NCBI GenBank assembly: GCA_028711825.1
Contig: JAQTRM010000025.1
Location: 1 to 6,737 of the forward strand
DNA length: 6,737 nucleotides
Source of the DNA: Candidatus Omnitrophota bacterium
Lineage (GTDB): Bacteria; Omnitrophota; Gorgyraeia; Gygaellales; Profunditerraquicolaceae
Direction: 5' to 3'
The translations under genes and the position numbers were made by a program. Positions 1 through 6,414 of the stretch are shown in pieces. Numbering within the stretch: the first letter of the stretch is position 1; every line of letters begins with the position of its first letter. The notes under the pieces were generated by a model. It made no database searches. It was not told the origin of the DNA and saw only the letters and a list, made by a program, of their open reading frames with translations.

Positions 1-216
1 AAGCTGATCCATTTAAACGACGCCGCCGGCGAGTTGGGGTGCCACCATGACCGGCACGATCATATCGGCAAGGGGCATATCGGCCTGGAAGGGATGAAAA
101 GGATTATTAATCATCCGAAGCTTAAAGATATACCGATGATACTGGAGACTCCCAAGAGCACTGCCCAGAGCGACCGGGAAAACCTGGAATTGGTAAGGAA
201 ACTATACCGTAAATAA
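1..216 (+). CDS. nfo: Endonuclease IV (AP endonuclease), C-terminal part
   Basis: This is the 3' end of an endonuclease IV gene; its start lies before the window and frame 1 is open from the first base. The 71 residues seen carry the last part of the zinc site of this TIM-barrel enzyme, which cuts DNA 5' of abasic sites in base excision repair. Visible ligands are the His of HLND (fourth residue here), Asp and His of DRHDHIG (residues 17 and 19) and Glu of the ILETPK strand (residue 49). The spacings of 13, 2 and 30 residues equal those of E. coli Nfo His216, Asp229, His231 and Glu261, which makes the call firm. The protein should be cytoplasmic. The TAA at 214-216 is one base from the leuS ATG, suggesting one transcript. 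The end ([12 protein letters not shown]) is also typical of the family. The TTG at 34 is not a real start, because the conserved reading continues upstream of it. Confidence 0.95.
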   Translation, partial: KLIHLNDAAGELGCHHDRHDHIGKGHIGLEGMKRIINHPKLKDIPMILETPKSTAQSDRENLELVRKLYRK

Positions 217-217
217 T

Positions 218-2620
218 ATGTTTTATAATTTTAAAGAGATTGAAGAAAAGTGGCAGAAAAAATGGCAGGAGGAGCGGGTTTTTTCCGCGCAGGCCGACCC
301 CGCCCGGAAGAAATATTACCTGCTTGAAATGTTTCCTTATCCTTCCGGCAAGATCCATATGGGGCACGTGCGTAATTATACCATCGGGGATGTCGCCAGC
401 CGTTTTATGACCCTTAAGGGTTATAACGTGATGCACCCGATGGGGTTTGACGCGTTCGGCCAGCCCGCCGAGAACGCCGCGATCAAAAATAAGACCAAGC
501 CCGATATCTGGACCCGTAAATGCATCAAGGAGATGGAGACCGAGCTGAAGAAGATGGGGTTTTCTTACGACTGGGAAAGGGAGGTTTCCACCTGCAACAG
601 CGATTATTATAAGTGGAACCAGTGGATTTTTCTTAAAATGTTCGAGCGGGGGCTGGCTTATAAAAAGGCCTCGGCGGTAAACTGGTGTCCGAGCTGCCAG
701 ACGACGCTGGCCAATGAAGAGGTTATCGAAGGCGCCTGCTGGAGATGCCATAATAAGGTTGAACAGAAAGACCTGGAACAGTGGTATCTGAAGATTACTG
801 ACTACAAGGAAAAACTGCTTGATGATCTTGAACAATTGAAGCAATGGCCGGAACGGGTCCGGGCGATGCAGAATAATTGGATCGGCAAAAGCTCCGGAGT
901 AGAGATTTATTTTACCGTTAAAGGCTCCGATAAAGTTATCCCGGTTTTTACCACGCGCGCCGATACTATTTTTGGGGCGACTTATATCGTCCTTGCCCCG
1001 GAGCATCCCTTGGTAAAAGAGTTGATCAGGGGGAAATCGGAAGAAGAAGCGGCCTTGAAATTTATCGATAAGGTTTCCGGGGAAAGTAAGGCTTCGCGCG
1101 TTTCGGGAGAGGTGAAAAAAGAGGGTGTTTTTACCGGCAGTTTCGCCGTTAACCCGGTGAACAACGAAGAAGTGCCTGTCTGGGTGGCGGATTATGTCCT
1201 CATGGAATACGGCACCGGCGCGATCATGGCGGTGCCCACGCATGACCAGCGGGATTTTCTTTTCGCCAAAGAGCATCGCCTGCCGATGAGGGTTGTTATC
1301 CAGCCGTCAGCCGTCAGTAGCCAGCCGTCAGCGGAAAGCATGACCGAAGCATATGAAGGTGACGGGATACAGGTTAATTCCGGGGAATTTGACGGTTTGC
1401 TTAACGCTGAAGGCAAACTCAAGATATCCGAATGGATGGAAAAGAAGGGAATAGGAAAAATCCGGACACACTGGCGCCTGCGCGACTGGCTTATTTCGCG
1501 CCAGCGTTACTGGGGTACCCCGATACCGATTATTTATTGTCCTGAATGCGGCGTGGTGCCGGTTCCTTATGGAGATCTTCCAGTTAAACTTCCGGAGGAG
1601 GCTCCTTTTACCGGTGAAGGCGGAAGCCCGCTGGGGAAGGTTGAGGATTTTGTCCGGGTAAAATGCCCTAAATGTTCCGGGGACGCCAGGCGGGAAACCG
1701 ATACCATGGCTACCTTTTTTGACTCATCCTGGTATTTTTTGAGGTTCTGTTCCCCGCGTTATGACCAGGCGCCTTTCGACCGGAAGGAAGCCGCGTATTG
1801 GATGAAGGTGGATCAGTATATCGGGGGGATAGAACACGCGATCCTGCATCTTTTATATTCCCGTTTTTTTACAAAATTTTTCCAGGATTTGGAAATGATA
1901 GATTTCGGCGAACCTTTCGAAAAATTACTTACCCAGGGGATGGTTTTAAAGGACGGGGAGGTGATGTCGAAATCCAAAGGGAATATCGTGGATCCGGATT
2001 CGATGATCAAGGATTACGGGGCTGATGCCCTGCGTCTTTTTATTCTCTTTGCCGCTCCCCCGGAAACCGAGCTGGAGTGGGACCAGCGCGGGTTGGAAGG
2101 GGCTTTTAAATTCTTGAACCGCGTCTGGAGGATCCAGGATAATTTAAAGGATAAGGCGGATGATTCTTTAAGAAGGTCCTTGCACCGCACGGTTAAAAAG
2201 GTGAGCGAGGATTTCGGAGAGTTCAAATTCAATACTGCCATCGCCGGCATTATGGAACTAACCAATGCCGTATACCAGTCCGGGGCGGACCGGGAGATCT
2301 TTGAGGCGATATTGATTATGCTTAGCCCGATTATCCCGCATTTTGCCGAAGAGATATGGCAGGCGCTGGGGCACCGGGAAAGTATTTTTAAAAGCGCCTG
2401 GCCGGAGTATGATCCCGGGTTGCTGGTCGAGGAAAGTATTGAGATGGTGATCCAGGTTAACGGCAAGGTCCGCAGTAAGATCACGGTTGCCCGCGATATC
2501 CCGGAAGAAAAATTGAAAGAATTAGCGGAAAAAGATGAAAAACTGGCGCCCTGGCTTCAGGGCCGCAGCCCTCGAAAGGTTATTGTTGTCCCGCACAAAC
2601 TCGTCAATATTGTCCTCTGA
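218..2620 (+). CDS. leuS: Leucyl-tRNA synthetase (LeuRS)
   Basis: This cytoplasmic class Ia synthetase attaches leucine to tRNA-Leu. The 800 residues are full length. In order: MFPYPSG with HMGH (47-50), the catalytic-fold [11 protein letters not shown] (78-88), a first zinc knuckle (Cys157, 160, 174, 177), and the CP1 editing domain with the threonine-rich TTRADT (245-250) and [14 protein letters not shown] (332-346). Then come a second CxxC pair (Cys441/444 and 483/486), the [11 protein letters not shown] core, MSKSKGN (583-589), an anticodon-binding helical domain and the C-terminal domain that contacts tRNA. The two editing-site aspartates of HDQRD are present, so proofreading is probably intact. 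Only four residues lie between QGMVL and MSKS, so the leucine-specific insert of E. coli LeuRS is absent. The ATG at 218 gives the usual [14 protein letters not shown] beginning. No good Shine-Dalgarno lies just before it, so coupling to nfo is likely. Oddities: Val582 replaces the first Lys of KMSKS, Gln82 stands where Leu is usual, and a repeat-encoded loop lies at about 362-373. Confidence 0.98.
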   Translation: MFYNFKEIEEKWQKKWQEERVFSAQADPARKKYYLLEMFPYPSGKIHMGHVRNYTIGDVASRFMTLKGYNVMHPMGFDAFGQPAENAAIKNKTKPDIWTRKCIKEMETELKKMGFSYDWEREVSTCNSDYYKWNQWIFLKMFERGLAYKKASAVNWCPSCQTTLANEEVIEGACWRCHNKVEQKDLEQWYLKITDYKEKLLDDLEQLKQWPERVRAMQNNWIGKSSGVEIYFTVKGSDKVIPVFTTRADTIFGATYIVLAPEHPLVKELIRGKSEEEAALKFIDKVSGESKASRVSGEVKKEGVFTGSFAVNPVNNEEVPVWVADYVLMEYGTGAIMAVPTHDQRDFLFAKEHRLPMRVVIQPSAVSSQPSAESMTEAYEGDGIQVNSGEFDGLLNAEGKLKISEWMEKKGIGKIRTHWRLRDWLISRQRYWGTPIPIIYCPECGVVPVPYGDLPVKLPEEAPFTGEGGSPLGKVEDFVRVKCPKCSGDARRETDTMATFFDSSWYFLRFCSPRYDQAPFDRKEAAYWMKVDQYIGGIEHAILHLLYSRFFTKFFQDLEMIDFGEPFEKLLTQGMVLKDGEVMSKSKGNIVDPDSMIKDYGADALRLFILFAAPPETELEWDQRGLEGAFKFLNRVWRIQDNLKDKADDSLRRSLHRTVKKVSEDFGEFKFNTAIAGIMELTNAVYQSGADREIFEAILIMLSPIIPHFAEEIWQALGHRESIFKSAWPEYDPGLLVEESIEMVIQVNGKVRSKITVARDIPEEKLKELAEKDEKLAPWLQGRSPRKVIVVPHKLVNIVL
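1301..1335 (+). repeat. Heptanucleotide tandem repeat inside leuS
   Basis: Five consecutive 7-base units, each beginning CAG, are read directly: CAGCCGT, CAGCCGT, CAGTAGC, CAGCCGT and CAGCGGA. Three units are identical and two are degenerate. Three units make 21 bases, so the protein repeats every seven residues (QPSAVSS then QPSAES, residues 362-374). The repeat sits in a loop after HDQRD of the CP1 editing domain, where LeuRS homologues vary in length. It looks like a small repeat expansion or insertion tolerated by the protein rather than a functional motif. Confidence 0.85.
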
Positions 2621-2623
2621 TTT

Positions 2624-2992
2624 CTATCGTTTTAAAACATCGTTAATATCAAAAAGCAGCCTGGCGTAATCGATGGGTTTTTCAAGGTAAACGGTGATCC
2701 CGCTTTTGGCGGCGATATGCTTGTCGATTTCTTCGTGTTTAAGCGAGGTGGCGATGATCGGGGTGTCGGTAAATTCCGGGAGCAGGCGGATATTCTGAGC
2801 TACTTTAAAACCGCTTTCATCCGGCAGGACAAGGTCCAGCAATATGCAATCCGGTTTTTCATTTTTTAACTTTTCCATCCCCTCGGCCGCATTATAGGCA
2901 ATGGTTACAATATAACCCGCTTTCGATAATTCTTCCCTGCTTTTTTTTGCGATATTGTAATCATCGTCGATTACCAGGATCTTTGCGGGCAT
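2624..2992 (-). CDS. Stand-alone response-regulator receiver domain (CheY-like)
   Basis: A single REC domain of 122 residues with no output domain. Counting from the ATG at 2992, the acidic pocket is Asp9-Asp10-Asp11, the phospho-acceptor is Asp53 in ILLDLVLPD, the switch Ser83 takes the usual Thr/Ser place, Tyr102 is the aromatic switch, and Lys105-Pro106 is the conserved Lys. All residues needed for phosphorylation by a histidine kinase are present, so it should be active as a CheY- or Spo0F-like phosphorelay or protein-interaction switch in the cytoplasm. No kinase is nearby, so its partner is unknown. A TTG at 3010 would add six residues (MVYTYL). I prefer the ATG because MPAKILVIDDD is the usual beginning of such proteins and because a promoter -10 box overlaps the longer version. 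It converges on leuS with only 3 bases between the stop codons and no visible hairpin terminator. Confidence 0.93.
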   Translation of the reverse strand: MPAKILVIDDDYNIAKKSREELSKAGYIVTIAYNAAEGMEKLKNEKPDCILLDLVLPDESGFKVAQNIRLLPEFTDTPIIATSLKHEEIDKHIAAKSGITVYLEKPIDYARLLFDINDVLKR

Positions 2993-3027
2993 AAGGTAAG
3001 TATACACCAAAAAAACATCTAATACAA
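2993..3027 (-). promoter_or_regulatory. Predicted promoter of the receiver-domain gene (possibly leaderless)
   Basis: On the minus strand TATACT (3004-2999) matches the -10 consensus at five of six bases. A weak -35, TTGTAT (3027-3022), lies 17 bases upstream. The six bases TACCTT then lead straight to the ATG at 2992, which would be the expected +1. No Shine-Dalgarno is visible before the gene, which fits a leaderless mRNA. The assignment is by eye. Confidence 0.45.
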
Positions 3028-3101
3028 TTCATCAAAAGACAGGATATTTTATGTTAGATTAAGGGTTCCGCTGCGTCTATTGAAGCGGGGACGCGGGAAA
3101 G
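3011..3101. other. Divergent intergenic spacer between receiver gene and comEA
   Basis: The first half (3011-3060) is AT-rich and should hold the promoters for both directions. The plus-strand promoter for comEA is not clear: TAGATT at 3055-3060, with TG one base before it, is the best -10-like element, but no good -35 precedes it. The second half is GC-rich and can fold: GCGTC (3073-3077) pairs with GACGC (3090-3094), and outside that TTCC (3066-3069) with GGAA (3096-3099). The 3' arm covers the likely ribosome-binding GGGAAAG before the ATG at 3102, so the fold could limit translation. This is inference only. Confidence 0.3.
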
Positions 3102-3431
3102 ATGGTTTATTTTACTTCCGAGGAGAAAAAGGCGTTTTTGTTCATTTTCGCTTTGGCGCTTAGCGGGCTGGCGTTAAACTGGCTGATAAAATCGGATTCA
3201 CGTATTTCCGGAGTGGTATATCCCCGGCCTCAGCTTGCGCGTTTGGATCTTAATCGGGCGACTCTGGATGAATTGAAGCATTCCCGTTGTGTTCCCGCGG
3301 GATTGTCCGTTTTAATTATCGAATACCGTGATGCCCACGGCGGGATCCGCCGCCTCGAAGATTTAAAAGAGGTCAAAGGAGTAGGGCCGCGCCGGCTGGA
3401 TAAAATCCGCGAAAGGTTCTTTGTCGAGTGA
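3102..3431 (+). CDS. comEA: ComEA-like helix-hairpin-helix DNA-binding protein, membrane anchored
   Basis: A 109-residue protein with one N-terminal membrane segment (about residues 11-29) followed by a short linker and a C-terminal helix-hairpin-helix domain (about 46-107). This is the layout of ComEA, the membrane-tethered receptor that binds incoming double-stranded DNA during natural transformation and hands it to the ComEC channel. The domain starts with the typical LDLNRATLDEL (family: VNINTA..EL), continues with IIEYRDAHGGI and EDLKEVKGVG, and the second hairpin Gly93-Val-Gly95 is intact. The first hairpin, normally a GIG-type turn, reads CVP here (63-65), so that half may bind DNA weakly. 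The ATG is preceded by GGGAAAG, a plausible ribosome-binding site. The stop overlaps the start of comEC by 4 bases, which supports the assignment. ComEA-like proteins without a proven role in competence are common, so the role is by family and context. Confidence 0.88.
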   Translation: MVYFTSEEKKAFLFIFALALSGLALNWLIKSDSRISGVVYPRPQLARLDLNRATLDELKHSRCVPAGLSVLIIEYRDAHGGIRRLEDLKEVKGVGPRRLDKIRERFFVE

Positions 3432-4846
3432 AAAGGCCTTTGGTTTACCTGGCCGTTTTTTACTGTCTGGGGATTGTTTCGGCGGAGTTCCTGCGCCTGG
3501 ATTTTCGTCTGTTCTTCTGGGCGGCGGTTATGGTTTTTATCGCCGCGGCCCTGTTAATCCGGGAAAGCAAGGTTTTCTTTTTTCTTCTCTTGGCGCTTTC
3601 TTTATCCTCCGGGTATCTTAACCTGATAAATTCACACATCATCCCGGGGTGCCATATCCTTAATCTTCTTGAGCCTTTGTCCTCTCCGGGATGTTTACTG
3701 GAAGGTTTTGTTTCAAGTCCTCCGGAGGAAATGGGCGGCCGCGGTTGGTTTGTTTTCCGCCTGCGCCGGGTGCGGGCTGAAAATATGGGATATAACTGTT
3801 GCGGCGACATACTGGTAAGGATGAATTTCGTTCCGGAGGCGCGTTACGGAGAGAATCTTTTCCTTGCGGGGAATCCGCGTCGTCTTTTTAATTTCAACCG
3901 TCATGCGGGGGGTTATCTGGATTATCTGGCGCGTCAGGATATTTATCTTGCGCTGCAGGTCAAGGAGCGCGGCCAGGTTGTAAGGCGCGGTGGTTTCAGC
4001 GGTTCGAAGATTATCCGGGGCTGCCTTAATCTGCGTTCATATCTTGAGAGGAGGATTGAACTTTACCTGCCGGGGCTGCCGGCGGTTATCCTGAAAGCGA
4101 TGGTTTTAGGGCAGAGGCGTAATATCCCCCTCCGGATAAAGGATATTATGGTAAAGACCGGCACAGTGCATATCCTGGTGGTCAGCGGTTTTAACGTCGG
4201 GATCATGGTTTTTATTTTTAATCTCCTGTTTAAGCTTGCGCGCGTTCCCCGGCGGACCCGGATGTTTTTGATCTCTTTCTGTCTGATTGTGTATTGTATG
4301 GTGACCGGTTCTAGCGATCCGGTTATCCGCGCCACCGTGATGGGCCTTGTTTTTCTGGCGGCTTATTTCTTTGAAAGGGAGCCGGATATTTATAACTCTC
4401 TTGCCCTGGCGGCTTTTTTTATCCTGGGGGTTAACCCCCGCCAGCTTTTCGACGCGGGTTTTCAGCTTTCTTTTGCCAGTGTCTTTTCGATTGTATTCCT
4501 TTATCCCCGTCTTAACGCTTTTATCTGTCCGGATGGCCGCCGCGTCAACAAATTTCTGCGGTATCTCATTGAAGGGTGCCTGGTTTCTTTTTCCGCTTGG
4601 GCGGGAACGCTGGCAATTATCCTTATGAACTTCCGGATCCTCTCTTTAGTGACCGTTCTGGCTAATATCCTGGTGGTGCCCCTGGCGGCTTTAATTACGG
4701 TCAGCGGCTTTATTTTCCTTCTGGTTTCTCTGGTATTCCCCGCGGCAGGACATGTTTTTAGCCTGGCGCCGGCCCTGCTGGTCAATATTTTCCTGAATAT
4801 AAACGCGTATTTGGCTAAACTTCCTTTCGCTTCTTTTTCTATTTGA
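3428..4846 (+). CDS. comEC: ComEC/Rec2-family DNA uptake channel, short form without metallo-beta-lactamase domain
   Basis: An inner-membrane protein of 472 residues. ComEC carries single-stranded transforming DNA across the inner membrane. Residues 1 to about 65 form N-terminal membrane helices and about 83-155 an extracytoplasmic OB-like (DUF4131) region. From about 215 on is the Competence domain with family signatures: GTVHILVVSGFNVGIM (245-260; family GTxHLLAISGLHVG), PVIRATVMG (about 298-306) and QLFDAGFQLSFASVFSIVFLYP (about 339-360), followed by hydrophobic helices to the end. Typical ComEC proteins reach 700-800 residues and end in a metallo-beta-lactamase-like domain; here the protein stops after the last helices, and no remnant is seen in the 57 bases before the next gene. 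The start is GTG, overlapping the comEA stop as GTGA, so translation is probably coupled; the only Shine-Dalgarno-like AAAGG is rather far upstream. The frame is uninterrupted, so this looks like a natural short form, not a pseudogene. Confidence 0.93.
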   Translation: MKRPLVYLAVFYCLGIVSAEFLRLDFRLFFWAAVMVFIAAALLIRESKVFFFLLLALSLSSGYLNLINSHIIPGCHILNLLEPLSSPGCLLEGFVSSPPEEMGGRGWFVFRLRRVRAENMGYNCCGDILVRMNFVPEARYGENLFLAGNPRRLFNFNRHAGGYLDYLARQDIYLALQVKERGQVVRRGGFSGSKIIRGCLNLRSYLERRIELYLPGLPAVILKAMVLGQRRNIPLRIKDIMVKTGTVHILVVSGFNVGIMVFIFNLLFKLARVPRRTRMFLISFCLIVYCMVTGSSDPVIRATVMGLVFLAAYFFEREPDIYNSLALAAFFILGVNPRQLFDAGFQLSFASVFSIVFLYPRLNAFICPDGRRVNKFLRYLIEGCLVSFSAWAGTLAIILMNFRILSLVTVLANILVVPLAALITVSGFIFLLVSLVFPAAGHVFSLAPALLVNIFLNINAYLAKLPFASFSI

Positions 4847-4865
4847 TCTTGTCCCCATTTTGTCT

Positions 4866-4894
4866 TTGACAAACTATCTTCGCTATGGTAAATT
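4866..4894 (+). promoter_or_regulatory. Predicted sigma70-type promoter for the BamD-like/lptE/holA run
   Basis: A perfect -35 TTGACA (4866-4871) is followed after 17 bases by TAAATT (4889-4894), a four-of-six -10, with an upstream TG (4886-4887) forming an extended -10. Transcription would start near 4901, three bases before the ATG at 4904. No Shine-Dalgarno is present in that stretch, so the transcript may be essentially leaderless. An alternative -10, CATAAT (4895-4900), matches better but lies 23 bases from the -35. Confidence 0.6.
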
Positions 4895-4903
4895 CATAAT
4901 ATT

Positions 4904-5857
4904 ATGAAGCGCATAATTTTAAGTTTGTTATTAATTTCTTTCCTCGCCGCCCAGCCGGCTTACGCTTATTGGATTTGGACGCCCAAGAGCGGCAAGTGGG
5001 TTAATCCCAAGAATTTACCCAAAGATAACCCGCAATCCCAGTTCGCTTATGCCAAGTCTTTCTTTGACCGGGATCAGAATGAAATAGCTAAGCGTGAATT
5101 CAGGAAATTACTTAAGGCTTATCCTAAGTCCGCCGAGGCGGCCGAAAGTCAGTATTATCTGGGGCGGATTGAAGAAAAAGAAGGTAAATCCTACGAGGCT
5201 TACCAGGCTTACCAGATGGTGATTGATAAATATCCTTTTAGCGAACGTATTCAGGAGATTATCGAGCTGGAATATAAGATTGCCGAGAGATTTATGGGAG
5301 GGGAGAAGCGTAAGGCGTTCGGGTTTAATCTGCCGGTGGATAATCCCGCGATCGAGATTTTCGGCAAGGTTGTCGAGAATTCCACTTATGGGCCTCTGGC
5401 CCCCAAGGCGCAATATAAGCTGGGGTTGGTTTTAAAAGGGGCGATGCGTTATTACGAAGCGGAGGAGGAATTCAACAAAGTGGTTACCCGTTACCCCGAC
5501 AGTGAATGGGCTTCTGCCGCTCAATACCAGATTGCTTCCTGCCGGGCGAGTTTGTCAAAAGGTTTTGCCTATGACCAGGGTTCGGTGCAGGAAGCAAAAG
5601 AAAAATTTGAAGCTTTCGTAAAAGAACATCCGGATGCCGTGCTTTCCATGGAGGCGGAGAAGAATATCAGCCAGATCATGGAAAAAGAAGCGGAGGCCAG
5701 CTATAATATCGCGGTTTTTTATGAAAAACAGAAGGCCTTTGATTCGGCGAAGATTTATTATAACAGCGTAATTAACGATTACGGGCAGACTTCCTGGGCG
5801 CCGAAAGCGGCGGCTCAACTGCAGATCATGGAGCAGAAAAATGAGAAAAAGAAGTAA
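4904..5857 (+). CDS. BamD-like tetratricopeptide-repeat protein, exported
   Basis: A 317-residue exported protein. It begins with a signal peptide (basic KR, hydrophobic core, AYA at 19-21, predicted cleavage before Tyr22) and contains no cysteine lipobox, so it should be cut by signal peptidase I and be periplasmic or loosely bound to the outer membrane. After a short aromatic stretch (YWIWTPKSGKWVNPKN), the rest is helical TPR-type repeats, for example 46-80 (AKREFRKLLKAYPKSAEAAESQYYLG), 85-115 (YEAYQAYQMVIDKYP), about 166-200 (YEAEEEFNKVVTRYPDSEWASAAQYQIA), and a last one near 270-305 (FDSAKIYYNSVINDYGQTSWAPKAAAQL). The AFRKLLKxYP..S.AxAAxxYLG pattern is that of the BamD/YfiO and CpoB-like families; BamD is part of the complex that inserts beta-barrel proteins into the outer membrane. 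It is longer than usual BamD (about 245 residues) and not lipidated, so the exact role is uncertain. The neighbour lptE supports outer-membrane biogenesis. Confidence 0.8.
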   Translation: MKRIILSLLLISFLAAQPAYAYWIWTPKSGKWVNPKNLPKDNPQSQFAYAKSFFDRDQNEIAKREFRKLLKAYPKSAEAAESQYYLGRIEEKEGKSYEAYQAYQMVIDKYPFSERIQEIIELEYKIAERFMGGEKRKAFGFNLPVDNPAIEIFGKVVENSTYGPLAPKAQYKLGLVLKGAMRYYEAEEEFNKVVTRYPDSEWASAAQYQIASCRASLSKGFAYDQGSVQEAKEKFEAFVKEHPDAVLSMEAEKNISQIMEKEAEASYNIAVFYEKQKAFDSAKIYYNSVINDYGQTSWAPKAAAQLQIMEQKNEKKK

Positions 5858-6413
5858 TTTGTTTTTTATCCGGGCGGTTTTTTGTCTGGCGGCGTTTGCC
5901 GTTTTTTCCGGATGCGGTTATACTACCCGTTCCATGCTGTATGGTAAATACGAGACGATTTACGTCGCCCCTTTTGCCAACAAGGTTAATATCACCGACG
6001 AGTCTTTTTCCGCCAACAAATACCGTATTTACCGGCCGATGCTTGAGACGCAGGTCACCAATAAAGTGGTCGGACGTTATCTTTTTGACGGTAATTTGAG
6101 ACTGGCGAAAGAGGATTCCGCGGATCTTATTCTGAAGGGGGAGCTGGTGGAATACCGGAAGGATCCTTTAAGCTATACCTCCGACAATGAAGAGGTTACC
6201 GAATACCGCATTAATGTTTACGTGAACTTAAGCCTTTGGGACGCCAAGGAGAACAAGCTGCTTTGGGAGGAAAAGAATTTTAACGGTAACTATTCTTATT
6301 TTACTTCCAATGCCTCTTCCAATAGTATTAAGATTTCCGAATCCGCCGCGGTCGACAATGCAGTAGAAGATCTGGCGCGCCGTATTGTTGATCGCACGAT
6401 CGAGCAATGGTAA
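5841..6413 (+). CDS. lptE: LptE-like outer-membrane lipoprotein (LPS assembly)
   Basis: A 190-residue lipoprotein. The N-terminus is basic (RKR), then hydrophobic, ending in FSGC with Cys25 as the predicted lipidation site; Phe at the -3 position is a slightly unusual lipobox. Right after it comes CGYTTR, which matches the CGY(H/T) beginning of the LptE/RlpB family, followed by YETIYVAPFANK, LETQVTNKVV and a beta-rich domain (about 95-155: ADLILKGELVEYR, EYRINVYVNLSLWDA, LLWEEKNFNGNYSYF) and a C-terminal helix AVEDLARRIVDRTIEQ. LptE plugs the LptD barrel that places lipopolysaccharide in the outer leaflet. The length is close to E. coli LptE (193). GGAG at 5826-5829, about 11 bases before the ATG, may serve as the ribosome-binding site. 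The start lies inside the end of the BamD-like gene (17-base overlap), so the two are co-translated. The holA neighbour repeats the order found in E. coli (leuS-lptE-holA), which strengthens the call. Confidence 0.85.
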   Translation: MRKRSNLFFIRAVFCLAAFAVFSGCGYTTRSMLYGKYETIYVAPFANKVNITDESFSANKYRIYRPMLETQVTNKVVGRYLFDGNLRLAKEDSADLILKGELVEYRKDPLSYTSDNEEVTEYRINVYVNLSLWDAKENKLLWEEKNFNGNYSYFTSNASSNSIKISESAAVDNAVEDLARRIVDRTIEQW

Positions 6414-6414
6414 T

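Noticed and set aside
34..216. TTG at 34 as the start of a separate 60-residue small protein
   Set aside because: The frame is open from base 1 and the residues before 34 (HLND) are conserved metal-site residues of endonuclease IV.
122..1276. Open frame of 384 codons on the minus strand opposite nfo and leuS
   Set aside because: It lies antisense to a firmly identified LeuRS, starts inside nfo, shows no family motif, and its Pro/Phe/Ile/His-rich composition is what an opposite-strand shadow of this codon usage would give.
2014..2484. Open frame of 156 codons on the minus strand opposite the 3' part of leuS
   Set aside because: Shadow of leuS; Ser-rich, no recognisable domain and no ribosome-binding site or promoter of its own that I can see.
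2621..2623. A terminator between the convergent leuS and receiver genes
   Set aside because: Only three bases separate the stop codons, and I saw no stem followed by a T-run at either gene end.
4849..4866. GTCCCC-ATTTT stretch resembling fragments of REP-like palindromes near transposases
   Set aside because: No second arm, no hairpin and no second copy in the window, so there is nothing to support a repeat element.
4501..4872. Open frame of 123 codons on the minus strand opposite the 3' part of comEC
   Set aside because: Arg/Lys/Thr-rich reverse reading of hydrophobic membrane-helix codons, typical of a shadow frame.
4895..4900. CATAAT as the -10 box of the promoter before the BamD-like gene
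   Set aside because: It matches the consensus well, but its 23-base distance from TTGACA is too long; TAAATT with a 17-base spacer and TG extension fits better.
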